Source of the DNA: Kordia sp039026955
Lineage (GTDB): Bacteria > Bacteroidota > Bacteroidia > Flavobacteriales > Flavobacteriaceae
Length of the DNA stretch: 64,000 bases
NCBI GenBank assembly: GCA_039026955.1
Contig: JBCCLH010000029.1
Coordinates: forward strand, 14,093-78,092
Direction: 5' to 3'
Shown here: piece after piece, positions 1 to 7,980 of the stretch
How the letters are laid out: every line of letters starts with the position of its first letter
Position numbering within the stretch: position 1 is the stretch's first letter
The notes under the pieces: model-generated
Told to the model about the DNA's origin: nothing
Seen by the model: only the letters and a program-made list of their open reading frames with translations
Database searches by the model: none
Program-made: the position numbers and the translations under genes

Positions 1-1199
1 TTTTAAATCTTACGCCAGATAAGCAACATACCGATGTTGTGAAAAAAGTAATGCCTTTAATGAAAAAAGGCGCTACGTTGAGTTATTCGCATGGTTTCAA
101 TATTGTGGAAGAAGGAACGAAAATTCGTGAAGATCTTACGGTAATCATGGTGGCACCAAAATGTCCAGGAACGGAAGTACGTGAAGAATACAAGCGCGGA
201 TTTGGAGTACCAACGTTAATCGCGGTTCATCCAGAAAATGATCCAGAAAACAAAGGTTGGGAACAGGCAAAAGCGTATGCCGTTGCGACAGGTGGACATA
301 GAGCAGGTGTGTTAGAATCGTCGTTTATTGCGGAAGTAAAAAGTGATTTAATGGGCGAACAAACCATTTTGTGCGGTGTGTTGCAGACAGGTTCTATTTT
401 GGCGTTTGATAAAATGGTCGCAGAAGGAATTGATGCGAATTATGCAGCAAAATTGATTCAATTAGGTTGGGAAACCATCACGGAAGCCTTGAAGCACGGC
501 GGAATTACGAACATGATGGATCGTTTGTCAAATCCTGCAAAAATCAAAGCGTTTGAATTGTCAGAAGAATTAAAAGGCATCTTGAAGCCATTATTTGAAA
601 AACATATGGACGATATCATTTCAGGACATTTCTCTGAAACAATGATGGAAGATTGGGCAAATGACGATAAAAACCTATTGAAATGGCGTGAAGCGACTGG
701 AGAAACTGCCTTTGAAAAAACAAGTCTCACTACAGATCATATCTCAGAACAAGAATACTTCGATCACGGAGTGTTGTTGGTAGCTTTTGTAAAATCGGGA
801 GTGGAATTGGCGTTTGAAACGATGGTAAAAGCAGGAATTATAGAAGATTCTGCTTATTACGAATCGTTGCACGAATTGCCATTGATTGCAAACACTATCG
901 CAAGAAAGAAACTCTTTGAAATGAATCGCGTGATTTCCGATACGGCAGAATATGGTTGCTATCTATTTGATCATGCGGCAAAACCGTTATTAAAGGATTT
1001 CATGAAAACAGTAGATATCTCTGTGATCGGAAAACCATTTGCGACTTCCAATGCCGTAGATAATTTGGATTTAATCAAAGTGAATGACGCCATTCGAAAT
1101 CATCCAATTGAAGCCGTAGGAAAACGTTTAAGAGCTGCCATGACGGCGATGAAAACGATTAAAAAAGACATTAAAAAAGAAAAACCAGTAACTGTATAG
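1..1199 (+). CDS. ilvC: Ketol-acid reductoisomerase, 3' part (cut by window edge)
   Basis: Catalyses the NADPH-dependent isomeroreduction of acetolactate and acetohydroxybutyrate in valine and isoleucine synthesis. The frame is open from base 3, before the GTG at 39, and reads LNLTPDKQHTDVV ahead of a run matching the end of the IlvC Rossmann domain (GYSHGFNIVEEG type, here SYSHGFNIVEEG). The gene therefore begins outside the window. What remains is the end of the NADPH domain and both all-helical C-terminal domains, as in the long class II (E. coli-like, about 490 residues) enzyme rather than the short class I form. The two copies of the helical domain are visible: the first around LQTGSILAFDKMV, the second around DHGVLLVAFVKSG. 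ilvA follows on the same strand after a 582-base gap full of repeats, so the pair was probably once one operon. Confidence 0.95.
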   Translation, partial: LNLTPDKQHTDVVKKVMPLMKKGATLSYSHGFNIVEEGTKIREDLTVIMVAPKCPGTEVREEYKRGFGVPTLIAVHPENDPENKGWEQAKAYAVATGGHRAGVLESSFIAEVKSDLMGEQTILCGVLQTGSILAFDKMVAEGIDANYAAKLIQLGWETITEALKHGGITNMMDRLSNPAKIKAFELSEELKGILKPLFEKHMDDIISGHFSETMMEDWANDDKNLLKWREATGETAFEKTSLTTDHISEQEYFDHGVLLVAFVKSGVELAFETMVKAGIIEDSAYYESLHELPLIANTIARKKLFEMNRVISDTAEYGCYLFDHAAKPLLKDFMKTVDISVIGKPFATSNAVDNLDLIKVNDAIRNHPIEAVGKRLRAAMTAMKTIKKDIKKEKPVTV

Positions 1200-1202
1200 A
1201 TG

Positions 1203-1263
1203 TGAGATTTTAGTATTGAGTAGTGAGTGTGAAACTATCTCAATTCTCAATACTAATCTCTCA
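1203..1263. repeat. Imperfect inverted repeat after ilvC
   Basis: TTAGTATTGAG near 1210 is answered by CTCAATACTAA near 1245, and the outer arms (TGAGA/TCTCA) extend it to about 18 bp with mismatches. It lies just after the ilvC stop and could fold in RNA, but there is no T-run, so a terminator role is not shown. Confidence 0.5.
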
Positions 1264-1466
1264 ATACCAATCATAAATCAAAGTAATTCTCGATACATCC
1301 AGAAACAATACTGAATCAAGTTCAGTACACGGTTTAGGACATTCGAAGTGACGCTTACACATGCAGGTCCGCAAAACGTCAGTTCGAGTAAATTTTTTAC
1401 ATTGAGCTTGTCGAAATGCAAACAAATTTGTATCGAGAATTGTTTGATTACAGAAGAAATATGATT

Positions 1467-1563
1467 CGTCATTACGAGCGCAGCGCGGTAATCTGTGAGT
1501 TATCTAGCAAAATTGTTCTTTGATAAAAAAAGATTGCCACGTCGTAAACTCCTCGCAATGACG
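1467..1563. repeat. Palindromic intergenic repeat, family 1, copy 1
   Basis: The copy begins CGTCATTACGA and ends TCGCAATGACG, which is its reverse complement with one mismatch. Inside are a second pair of arms (GTAATCTG-like and AGATTGC) and about 35 variable bases. Four other copies lie in this window. It is non-coding. The gap 1200-1781 otherwise holds the inverted repeat at 1203 and family 2 fragments AACGTCAGTTCGAGT at 1375 and 1576. Confidence 0.8.
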
Positions 1564-1650
1564 TATCAAAAACTAAACGTCAGTTCGAGTGTACTAAACT
1601 TGATTCAGTATCTATCGAGAACAGCTTTGAAGTAAGACAGTAACTATAAT

Positions 1651-1747
1651 ACGTCATTACGAGGAAGTATGACGAAGTAATCTGATTATTGTAGAACAAC
1701 GGTGTTTTTTAAAGTAACAGATTGCTTCACGCTGTTCGCAATGACGT
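1651..1747. repeat. Palindromic intergenic repeat, family 1, copy 2
   Basis: It has the same ends as copy 1 (ACGTCATTACGA ... TCGCAATGACG), with the longer left arm GAGGAAGTATGACGAAGT also seen at 5071 and 41918. It ends 35 bases before the ilvA start. Confidence 0.85.
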
Positions 1748-1781
1748 TTCAAAAGAGTAATAGATTCTTGCCTTCGCGGGA

Positions 1782-3068
1782 ATGAAAAATAACGATATAT
1801 ACATTTTGCCAACTACTACAACATACGCACCAACCTTAGCAGCCGTTAAAAAAGCTGCAGCAACACTCAAAGACATTGCTTCTGTAACGCCTTTGGGCTA
1901 TAATGATTACTATTCAAAGCAATATAACTGTAACATTTACTTAAAACGAGAAGATTTACAACAAGTTCGTTCGTATAAAATTCGTGGAGCTTATAATAAA
2001 ATGGCATCATTGACGGAGACGCAGATTGAAAATGAAATTGTGTGTGCAAGCGCTGGAAATCATGCGCAAGGCGTTGCCTTATCCTGTAAATTATTACAAA
2101 TCAAAGGCACGATTTTTATGCCAACACCAACGCCAAAACAAAAAATTGAGCAAGTGAATATGTTTGGTGAAGAATATGTAGAAGTAGTGTTGATTGGCGA
2201 TACGTTTGACGATGCGTATCATGCTGCAAGAGAACAATCGGAACAATTAAATAAAACCTTTATTCATCCTTTCAATGATGAAAAAGTCATTGAAGGACAA
2301 GCGACAATTGGACTAGAAATTTTAAAACAATTAGAAGATCCAATCGATTATGTATTTGTGCCTGTTGGCGGCGGTGGATTGTCCGCGGGATTATCTTCCG
2401 TGTTCAAAATGTTGTCTCCGAATACAAAAATTATTGGTGTAGAACCAAAAGGTGCGCCTTCGATGTCCACTTCTATCGAAAAAAATAGAAATACGCGACT
2501 GAAAAATATAGAAAACTTTGTCGATGGCGCTGCCGTAAAACGTGTGGGCGACTTGAATTTTGCGATCTGCAAAGAAAATTTACACCAAATGGTCACGATA
2601 GATGAAGGCGAAGTTTGTCAAACAATTCTCGATTTATACAACCGTCAAGCGATTGTAGTGGAACCTGCAGGAGCTTTAAGTATAAGTGCGTTATCGCAAT
2701 ATAAAGATGAAATAAAAGGTAAAAATGTAGTTTGTGTCGTTAGCGGAAGCAACAATGACATTACCCGAACTGCCGAAATTAAAGAACGCGCCTTGCTTTA
2801 CGCAAACTTAAAACACTATTTCATTGTCAAATTTCCACAGCGCGCCGGTGCTTTGCGTGAGTTTGTGGTGGAGATTCTAGGTCCAACCGACGATATCACA
2901 CATTTTGAATACACCAAAAAAACCAATCGTGAAAACGGTGCCGCTGTAGTGGGTTTGGAATTAAAAAATGCAGACGACTTAGACACTTTAATCACCAAAA
3001 TGAAACTACGCAACTTTTATGGCGATTACCTAAACGATAAACCTGATTTATTTCAGTTCTTAGTCTAA
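1782..3068 (+). CDS. ilvA: Threonine dehydratase, biosynthetic type
   Basis: PLP enzyme that deaminates threonine to 2-oxobutanoate, the committed step to isoleucine. The PLP lysine is K66 in SYKIRGA, the glycine-rich phosphate loop VGGGGLSAG lies near residue 195, and the last ~85 residues (from about LKHYFIVKFPQRAG) form an ACT-like regulatory domain. At 428 residues with one C-terminal regulatory domain it resembles the short form found in Bacteroidota and Firmicutes, not the 514-residue E. coli enzyme with two. The assigned ATG lies inside a repeat fragment (TTGCCTTCGCGGGAAT) and has no visible ribosome site. The conserved family similarity begins around residue 15 (YAPTLAAV), so the first residues are uncertain. 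Feedback inhibition by isoleucine is expected from the family. Confidence 0.95.
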   Translation: MKNNDIYILPTTTTYAPTLAAVKKAAATLKDIASVTPLGYNDYYSKQYNCNIYLKREDLQQVRSYKIRGAYNKMASLTETQIENEIVCASAGNHAQGVALSCKLLQIKGTIFMPTPTPKQKIEQVNMFGEEYVEVVLIGDTFDDAYHAAREQSEQLNKTFIHPFNDEKVIEGQATIGLEILKQLEDPIDYVFVPVGGGGLSAGLSSVFKMLSPNTKIIGVEPKGAPSMSTSIEKNRNTRLKNIENFVDGAAVKRVGDLNFAICKENLHQMVTIDEGEVCQTILDLYNRQAIVVEPAGALSISALSQYKDEIKGKNVVCVVSGSNNDITRTAEIKERALLYANLKHYFIVKFPQRAGALREFVVEILGPTDDITHFEYTKKTNRENGAAVVGLELKNADDLDTLITKMKLRNFYGDYLNDKPDLFQFLV

Positions 3069-3139
3069 ATCTTCAAATTCATGAAAATCATTTACTAAGT
3101 AATTCGAGTTAGATAAAAGAAATGATAAGATAAACTACT

Positions 3140-3236
3140 TGTCAAATCGAGCACAATCGAGATTAAATAGAAATTTTAACTTTTTTAGTGTTCTCGATAG
3201 CTACGCTAGGTACTTTCAGTAATGCTCGAACTGACA
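3140..3236. repeat. Palindromic intergenic repeat, family 2, copy 1
   Basis: The element starts TGTCA and ends TGACA, with ATCGAG near the left end and AATGCTCG near the right. A second copy lies in inverted orientation at 62501-62588 and shares the blocks GTTCTCG, GTACTTTCAG and AATGCTCG. It occupies the middle of the gap 3069-3423; the remainder holds only an imperfect -7-like box (TAAATTTA, 3382-3389) ahead of the next gene. Confidence 0.75.
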
Positions 3237-3423
3237 ATTTTAGCTAATATTTTAAAAGTCAGAATTATAAAGAAAAGTTATATCAAGCTAACGCTAAATA
3301 GTAAAATATCACAATACAATATTAAAAAGTGTATTTAGACACAAAAAACTGAAATGCAAGTCACTAAACTTATTTTTTGAGTAAATTTATGCTGAAAAAG
3401 AAGAATAATTAAAAAAGCTAGCT

Positions 3424-5001
3424 ATGAATATTCCCGAAAAGTATCAAATTACAGAAACCATTACGCAGGATACGTATCTCGTTGATGGTGAATTAAAGAA
3501 ATGGACAGGACAAACCTCTGAAGTCTATTCCACCATTTCTTCCACAGAAGCATATCAAAAAACCTTACTAGGAACGATTCCGACGTTGGGAGAAACGGAA
3601 GCGTTGGAAGCGCTAAATTCTGCCGTAAATGCCTATGGCAAAGGACAAGGATTGTGGCCAACGATGAAAGTGATAGACAGAATTGAGTGCATGAAAAAGT
3701 TCGTGGAGCAAATGAAAACCAAGCGCGATGAGGTCGTAAAACTGCTCATGTGGGAAATTGGTAAAAATCTAGCAGATTCTGAAAAAGAATTTGACAGAAC
3801 TGTCGATTATATCTACGATACCATTGAAGATTATACCCAAATGGATCGCGATAGTGCAAAATTTCAAAAACATGGCGGCGTGCATGCACACATTCGTCGT
3901 GGACCGTTAGGTGTTGTGTTGTGTCTCGGACCGTATAATTATCCGCTCAATGAAACTTTTGCGTTGTTGATTCCTGCGATTATCATGGGAAATACAACGA
4001 TTTTTAAACCCGCAAAATTTGGAGTTTTATTGCTTTCACCATTGTTAGAAGCGTTTCAAAATAGCTTTCCGAAAGGTGTGGTGAATATTATTTACGGACG
4101 AGGAAGAGTCGTAGCATCACCAATTATGAAAGACGGTCGCGTAGATGTTTTGGCATTGATTGGAAATAGTAAATCTGCCAATGCCTTGCAAAGTGTACAT
4201 CCAAAAAGTAACCGTTTGCGAATGGTTTTAGGTTTGGAAGCGAAAAATCCAGCGATTGTATTGAAAGATGCGGATTTAGACTTAGCGATTAACGAATGCA
4301 TTGCTGGAACCACTTCATTCAATGGACAACGTTGTACAGCGCTGAAAGTATTGTATGTGCATGAAGACATCATTGAAGAATTCAACAAGCGATTCTCTGA
4401 AAAGTTAGACGCCTTAAAATTTGGAAATCCTTGGGATGAAGGCGCAAAACTCACGCCATTACCAGAACCCGACAAACCAGCTTACATTCAAGAATTGATT
4501 GATGATGCATTGGAAAAAGGAGCAAAAATCGTCAATGAAAAAGGTGGTAAAACTACAGATAATTACATTTTTCCAGCAGTATTATATCCTGTGACTAAAG
4601 ACATGCGCGTGTATGAAGAAGAGCAATTTGGTCCTGTGATTCCTGTAATTTCCTTCTCGGATATTGAACAACCATTGGACGATATGGCGGAATCCAATTA
4701 CGGACAACAAGTCAGTTTGTTTGGAAAAGATATCAAAACGCTCGCGCCATTGATTGATACCTTGGTGAATTTGGTATGTCGTGTAAATTTAAACAGTTCC
4801 TGTCAACGTGGACCAGATGTCTATCCGTTTACGGGAAGAAAAGATTCTGCCGTAGCGACTTTAAGTGTGCACGCTGCGCTGCGTTCGTTCTCGATTAGAA
4901 CCTTTGTCGCTTCAAAAGACAATGAGTATAACAATGCGATTTTAATAGAATTGTTAAAAACTAGAGAATCTAATTTTGTGAGTACGGATTATATTATTTG
5001 A
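3424..5001 (+). CDS. gapN: NADP-dependent glyceraldehyde-3-phosphate dehydrogenase (GapN-type aldehyde dehydrogenase)
   Basis: Non-phosphorylating aldehyde dehydrogenase expected to oxidise glyceraldehyde 3-phosphate directly to 3-phosphoglycerate with NADP+, yielding NADPH but no ATP. The catalytic cysteine is C304 in FNGQRCTALK and the general-base glutamate is E272. E272 sits in GLEAKN, where most aldehyde dehydrogenases have ELGGK; as I recall this variant is usual in Bacteroidota GapN-like proteins. The proline-rich cofactor segment GPYNYPLNE lies near residue 170. At 525 residues it is slightly longer than Streptococcus GapN (about 475), mainly at the N-terminus. It stands alone, with repeats on both sides. 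Substrate identity is inferred from family likeness. Confidence 0.8.
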   Translation: MNIPEKYQITETITQDTYLVDGELKKWTGQTSEVYSTISSTEAYQKTLLGTIPTLGETEALEALNSAVNAYGKGQGLWPTMKVIDRIECMKKFVEQMKTKRDEVVKLLMWEIGKNLADSEKEFDRTVDYIYDTIEDYTQMDRDSAKFQKHGGVHAHIRRGPLGVVLCLGPYNYPLNETFALLIPAIIMGNTTIFKPAKFGVLLLSPLLEAFQNSFPKGVVNIIYGRGRVVASPIMKDGRVDVLALIGNSKSANALQSVHPKSNRLRMVLGLEAKNPAIVLKDADLDLAINECIAGTTSFNGQRCTALKVLYVHEDIIEEFNKRFSEKLDALKFGNPWDEGAKLTPLPEPDKPAYIQELIDDALEKGAKIVNEKGGKTTDNYIFPAVLYPVTKDMRVYEEEQFGPVIPVISFSDIEQPLDDMAESNYGQQVSLFGKDIKTLAPLIDTLVNLVCRVNLNSSCQRGPDVYPFTGRKDSAVATLSVHAALRSFSIRTFVASKDNEYNNAILIELLKTRESNFVSTDYII

Positions 5002-5070
5002 TAATTTGGGTGTTGGATTTTAGGTCACTTACGCTTTTAGGTATTGGTATTATTTTGATAAAACTATGAT

Positions 5071-5180
5071 ACGTCATTACGAGGAAGTATGACGAAGTAA
5101 TCTGTTAGTATCCTAGCAATATTTGTGTATGAAAGAAACAGATTGCCACTCTCCAATCAAGTTGGAGATCGCAATGACGT
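5071..5180. repeat. Palindromic intergenic repeat, family 1, copy 3
   Basis: Ends ACGTCATTACGA and TCGCAATGACGT; the right part carries an extra small hairpin (CTCCAA ... TTGGAG). It is followed at 5224-5239 by a family 2 fragment that is the exact reverse complement of 1576-1591. It lies between the converging ends of gapN and the minus-strand operon. Confidence 0.85.
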
Positions 5181-5275
5181 ATTATGACCAATTCAGAAAT
5201 TTTATATAAGACCACAGATTCGCCACTCGAACTGACGTTAGTTTCTTGTAAAAACAATCAAAAAAACAACACAGT

Positions 5276-6418
5276 CTATTGCTTAAACGGCGCGTGCTGC
5301 TTAAAAGACTTAATACGAATGTTTCCAATAAAAAGTTTCATCAAACTATTAATAAAAGGGCGTTTGTGGCGAATGTAGCAAGTCAAATCTTGGGGTTTGG
5401 CGCCGAGTGTACTTTTAATTTCTGAGGCGGTTCTTCCCAAATTGATGCGTTTTGAACCGTATAAAATTCCCAAACGGACATAATCATTTAAGATTCTTGG
5501 GTAAATGGCAAAATCTCTATTCAGCGCATAATTCAAACCAATAAAATGTGCGTCCAGATTGTGTCCATTTCGCATTGCAGATAAGAATCCGACAAGCGTG
5601 TGTTCTAAAAAATAACCTTTTACAATAAATTGCTCGCCATAGGTTTTTTTAAGCAACATATATGTATCTAAATCGAGGACTTGCGCATTGAAATTTGCAT
5701 TCGCAATCGTGTTTTCATAAAGTGCTTGCAATTCTTCTCTGTAATAATCAATTTCTTGATAGGTAAACTCTTTTGCGATGAGTGGTTCGCTTTTGCTGTC
5801 TGCTTTATTCGCTTTGACTCTGTATTTCGATTTGAGCGCGTTTTTATACTCGTCAAACGAAGTCCATTCAGGTTTGAGTGTGATGATCATATTCGGTTCA
5901 ACTTTCATGGGCGCATAGCCATAATCTTTTAGTTGATCTGTGAGTTTTAGCGAAGTTTTTTTAAAATCTTTCACAAAAACCGCGTGCAGCTTTTTTGTTT
6001 CTTTCATCACTACTTTTAAACCAGCGACTAACTCGTGAAACAATCTGTTGTAGTTTTCACCTTCCTTTATAAATGTTCCGTATTCGCCACTTAAAAAGAC
6101 ATTTCCGCAAAACATAATTTTAGGCGAATTGTTACAAAATAAACCGTTAATGGTCCGTTTAATCCATCTGGCAATTTTAATATTTTGTGTGATGGTTTCT
6201 ATGGGAATTGTCACCGTTTGCGTAGATGCAAAAGCAACTGCTTCTTGTTGATCGTTCACAATTACGATGTAGCGAAACACAATATCGCTATTGGCAAGTT
6301 CGTACGCACGTAGAAATTCAGGTGTGTAATAAGTATTTTTTCCGCAACCTAACTGTGCCCAATATGCCGATGGAATATCGTTGATGTTATCATAAAAAAT
6401 GGGCGATCCGTAACTCAT
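5276..6418 (-). CDS. FemAB/GNAT-like acyltransferase family protein
   Basis: 380 residues, no signal peptide or membrane segment, so cytosolic. The C-terminal half has the layout of a GNAT fold (VGFLSAMRNG strand, then LNYALNRDFAIYPRILNDYVRLGILYG and GRTASEIKS), as in the COG3146/FemAB-like acetyltransferases common in Flavobacteria. I cannot name the acceptor; peptidoglycan or a small metabolite are both possible. The start overlaps the end of the EamA transporter gene by 4 bases (6415-6418), and that gene overlaps the ArsC-like gene by one base, so all three are translationally coupled in one operon read from 7667 towards 5276. Confidence 0.65.
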   Translation of the reverse strand: MSYGSPIFYDNINDIPSAYWAQLGCGKNTYYTPEFLRAYELANSDIVFRYIVIVNDQQEAVAFASTQTVTIPIETITQNIKIARWIKRTINGLFCNNSPKIMFCGNVFLSGEYGTFIKEGENYNRLFHELVAGLKVVMKETKKLHAVFVKDFKKTSLKLTDQLKDYGYAPMKVEPNMIITLKPEWTSFDEYKNALKSKYRVKANKADSKSEPLIAKEFTYQEIDYYREELQALYENTIANANFNAQVLDLDTYMLLKKTYGEQFIVKGYFLEHTLVGFLSAMRNGHNLDAHFIGLNYALNRDFAIYPRILNDYVRLGILYGSKRINLGRTASEIKSTLGAKPQDLTCYIRHKRPFINSLMKLFIGNIRIKSFKQHAPFKQ

Positions 6419-7317
6419 CTACGTCGTGCTTTGTTTGTATTTAGGGTAACCAAGTACACGCCAGCAAAAATTAAAACTGCTGCGACTACTTTGATCAAAT
6501 CTAACGAATCGCTGCCGACAATCACGGCAAAAATTCCTGCAATTACAGGTTGAAGATATAAAAAAGTTGTGACGGTTGAAGCTTTTAATTCGCGTAATGC
6601 CAGTGGATTTAATAAATAGGTCGCAAAAGTTGCACCTACGATTACAAATCCTGCTTCAAAAAAGATGTATGGCGAAAACGAAGCCCAATCTACCGAACTC
6701 AATTGTGAATAACCGAATGGCAATACTAAAATGGTTCCAAACAAAAACAACCATTTAATGAAAGTCATCGGATGGTATTTATAAGTCAGTTTTTTAATAA
6801 TGATGATGTAAATACTATACGAAACCGCATTGATAAATACGAGCAAATTTCCTAGTGGAATGTTGGTAGAATCTGCCGTAGCTTTTCCATAAATGCTGAG
6901 TACAACCGCGCCAGAAAGACCCAATACAATTCCGATGATTTTGGTTGGAATGACTTTTTCTTTGAGGAATATTGCAGATAAAATCAATACAATAATCGGG
7001 ACGACGACCATAATCACCGAAGCGTGAATTGGTGTCGTATATTCAAACCCTTTGAAAAAGCACAACATGTTGATGGCAATTCCGAATACTGCGCCTAAAA
7101 AGAAGGTTCTGTAATCTTTCGGTTCAATCTTTTCTTTTGGTCCTAAAAAGCTAAATAACCAAAACAACAATCCCGCACCAGCGACACGCAACAGAATAAA
7201 TCCGAACGGTTTTATGTAGCCACCTTTGATTACATCGGAAGCAAAAGTAAACGTCACGCCATAAAATACTTGCACCATAAAGGCGGCGACAAAGGCAAAG
7301 GATTTTTTAGATAACAT
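6415..7317 (-). CDS. EamA/DMT-family transporter
   Basis: 300-residue inner-membrane protein with about ten hydrophobic segments in two repeated halves of five, the classic drug/metabolite transporter layout. The second EamA half begins around GNLLVFINAVSYSIYIII. The substrate cannot be told from sequence; relatives export amino acids or other small metabolites. It is sandwiched with minimal overlaps between the ArsC-like gene and the GNAT-like gene. The C-terminus is short and basic (NTNKARRR). Confidence 0.88.
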   Translation of the reverse strand: MLSKKSFAFVAAFMVQVFYGVTFTFASDVIKGGYIKPFGFILLRVAGAGLLFWLFSFLGPKEKIEPKDYRTFFLGAVFGIAINMLCFFKGFEYTTPIHASVIMVVVPIIVLILSAIFLKEKVIPTKIIGIVLGLSGAVVLSIYGKATADSTNIPLGNLLVFINAVSYSIYIIIIKKLTYKYHPMTFIKWLFLFGTILVLPFGYSQLSSVDWASFSPYIFFEAGFVIVGATFATYLLNPLALRELKASTVTTFLYLQPVIAGIFAVIVGSDSLDLIKVVAAVLIFAGVYLVTLNTNKARRR

Positions 7318-7667
7318 TAGGAAAGTGCTTCTTTAGCGGCAGCAACGGTTTTGGCAGTATTTCCAATAAAAATCTGATCATCTACTAAGATTACTGGTCG
7401 CTTTAAAAAGGTATAGTGTTCTAAAATGTATTTTTTAAAATCGTCTTCCGTTAAATTCTGATTCTTCAAATCTTTTTCTCTGTACAAACGCGCACGCTTG
7501 CTAAATAACGCTTCATAACTTCCTGAAAGCGAATGCATTTCTTCTAATTGTGCTGCGGTCATGGCTTCTTCTTTAATGTCTTGTAAAATTACATCGGCTG
7601 CAGGTTGTAATTCTTTGAGAATGCGTTGACACGTATTGCAAGTGCCTAAATGATAGATTTTCTTCAC
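7317..7667 (-). CDS. ArsC/Spx-family thioredoxin-fold protein
   Basis: 116-residue ArsC-family protein. The redox motif CNTC (C10, C13) sits in the first loop of the thioredoxin fold, and RPVILVDDQIFIG matches the family's cis-proline strand. True arsenate reductases use the three-arginine pocket and CX5R; here the CXXC form is closer to Spx/MgsR or YffB-type members, so arsenate reduction is not implied. It is first in the operon with the EamA transporter and the GNAT-like protein. There is no arsenic resistance gene nearby. Confidence 0.8.
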   Translation of the reverse strand: MKKIYHLGTCNTCQRILKELQPAADVILQDIKEEAMTAAQLEEMHSLSGSYEALFSKRARLYREKDLKNQNLTEDDFKKYILEHYTFLKRPVILVDDQIFIGNTAKTVAAAKEALS

Positions 7668-7980
7668 AGGATTTCGATTTTAAAAAGTGGTTTATTTGAA
7701 TAACTTTTGCAAAGAAAATTCATTTCCAGCAAAAATGAATACTTTTAGTAAAAATATAGTAAATGAATTTTATACGAATCGTTCGCAATAAAGTTATATT
7801 TTGCAACTGAAAAAGTAGTGTAATATATTTTATTGGACAAAATAAAGTGAAAAACACTAACAAATTGATTCACCAATGTTTAACATTCCGTTTAGAAAGT
7901 ATTCACATTTTTAAACGACTCATAACATCTTAAAAAAACGAATTAGCGTATCTTTACGTATTATAACAAGGAGAAAATTA
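7668..7980. promoter_or_regulatory. Divergent intergenic region
   Basis: A 313-base AT-rich gap between the divergent ArsC-like operon and the PLP-enzyme gene. On the plus strand TATCTTTA (7949-7956) matches seven of eight positions of the Bacteroidota -7 box, and AAGGAG just before the 7981 ATG is a strong Shine-Dalgarno sequence, unusual in this window. I see no clear promoter for the minus operon and no small gene. Confidence 0.4.

Noticed and set aside
5184..5378. Plus-strand frame of 64 codons after repeat copy 3
   Set aside because: It begins in repeat DNA and ends antisense to the FemAB/GNAT-like gene; no family resemblance.
7317..7667. Arsenate reductase of an ars operon
   Set aside because: The motif is CNTC rather than the ArsC CX5R site, and no arsR, arsB or acr3 gene accompanies it.
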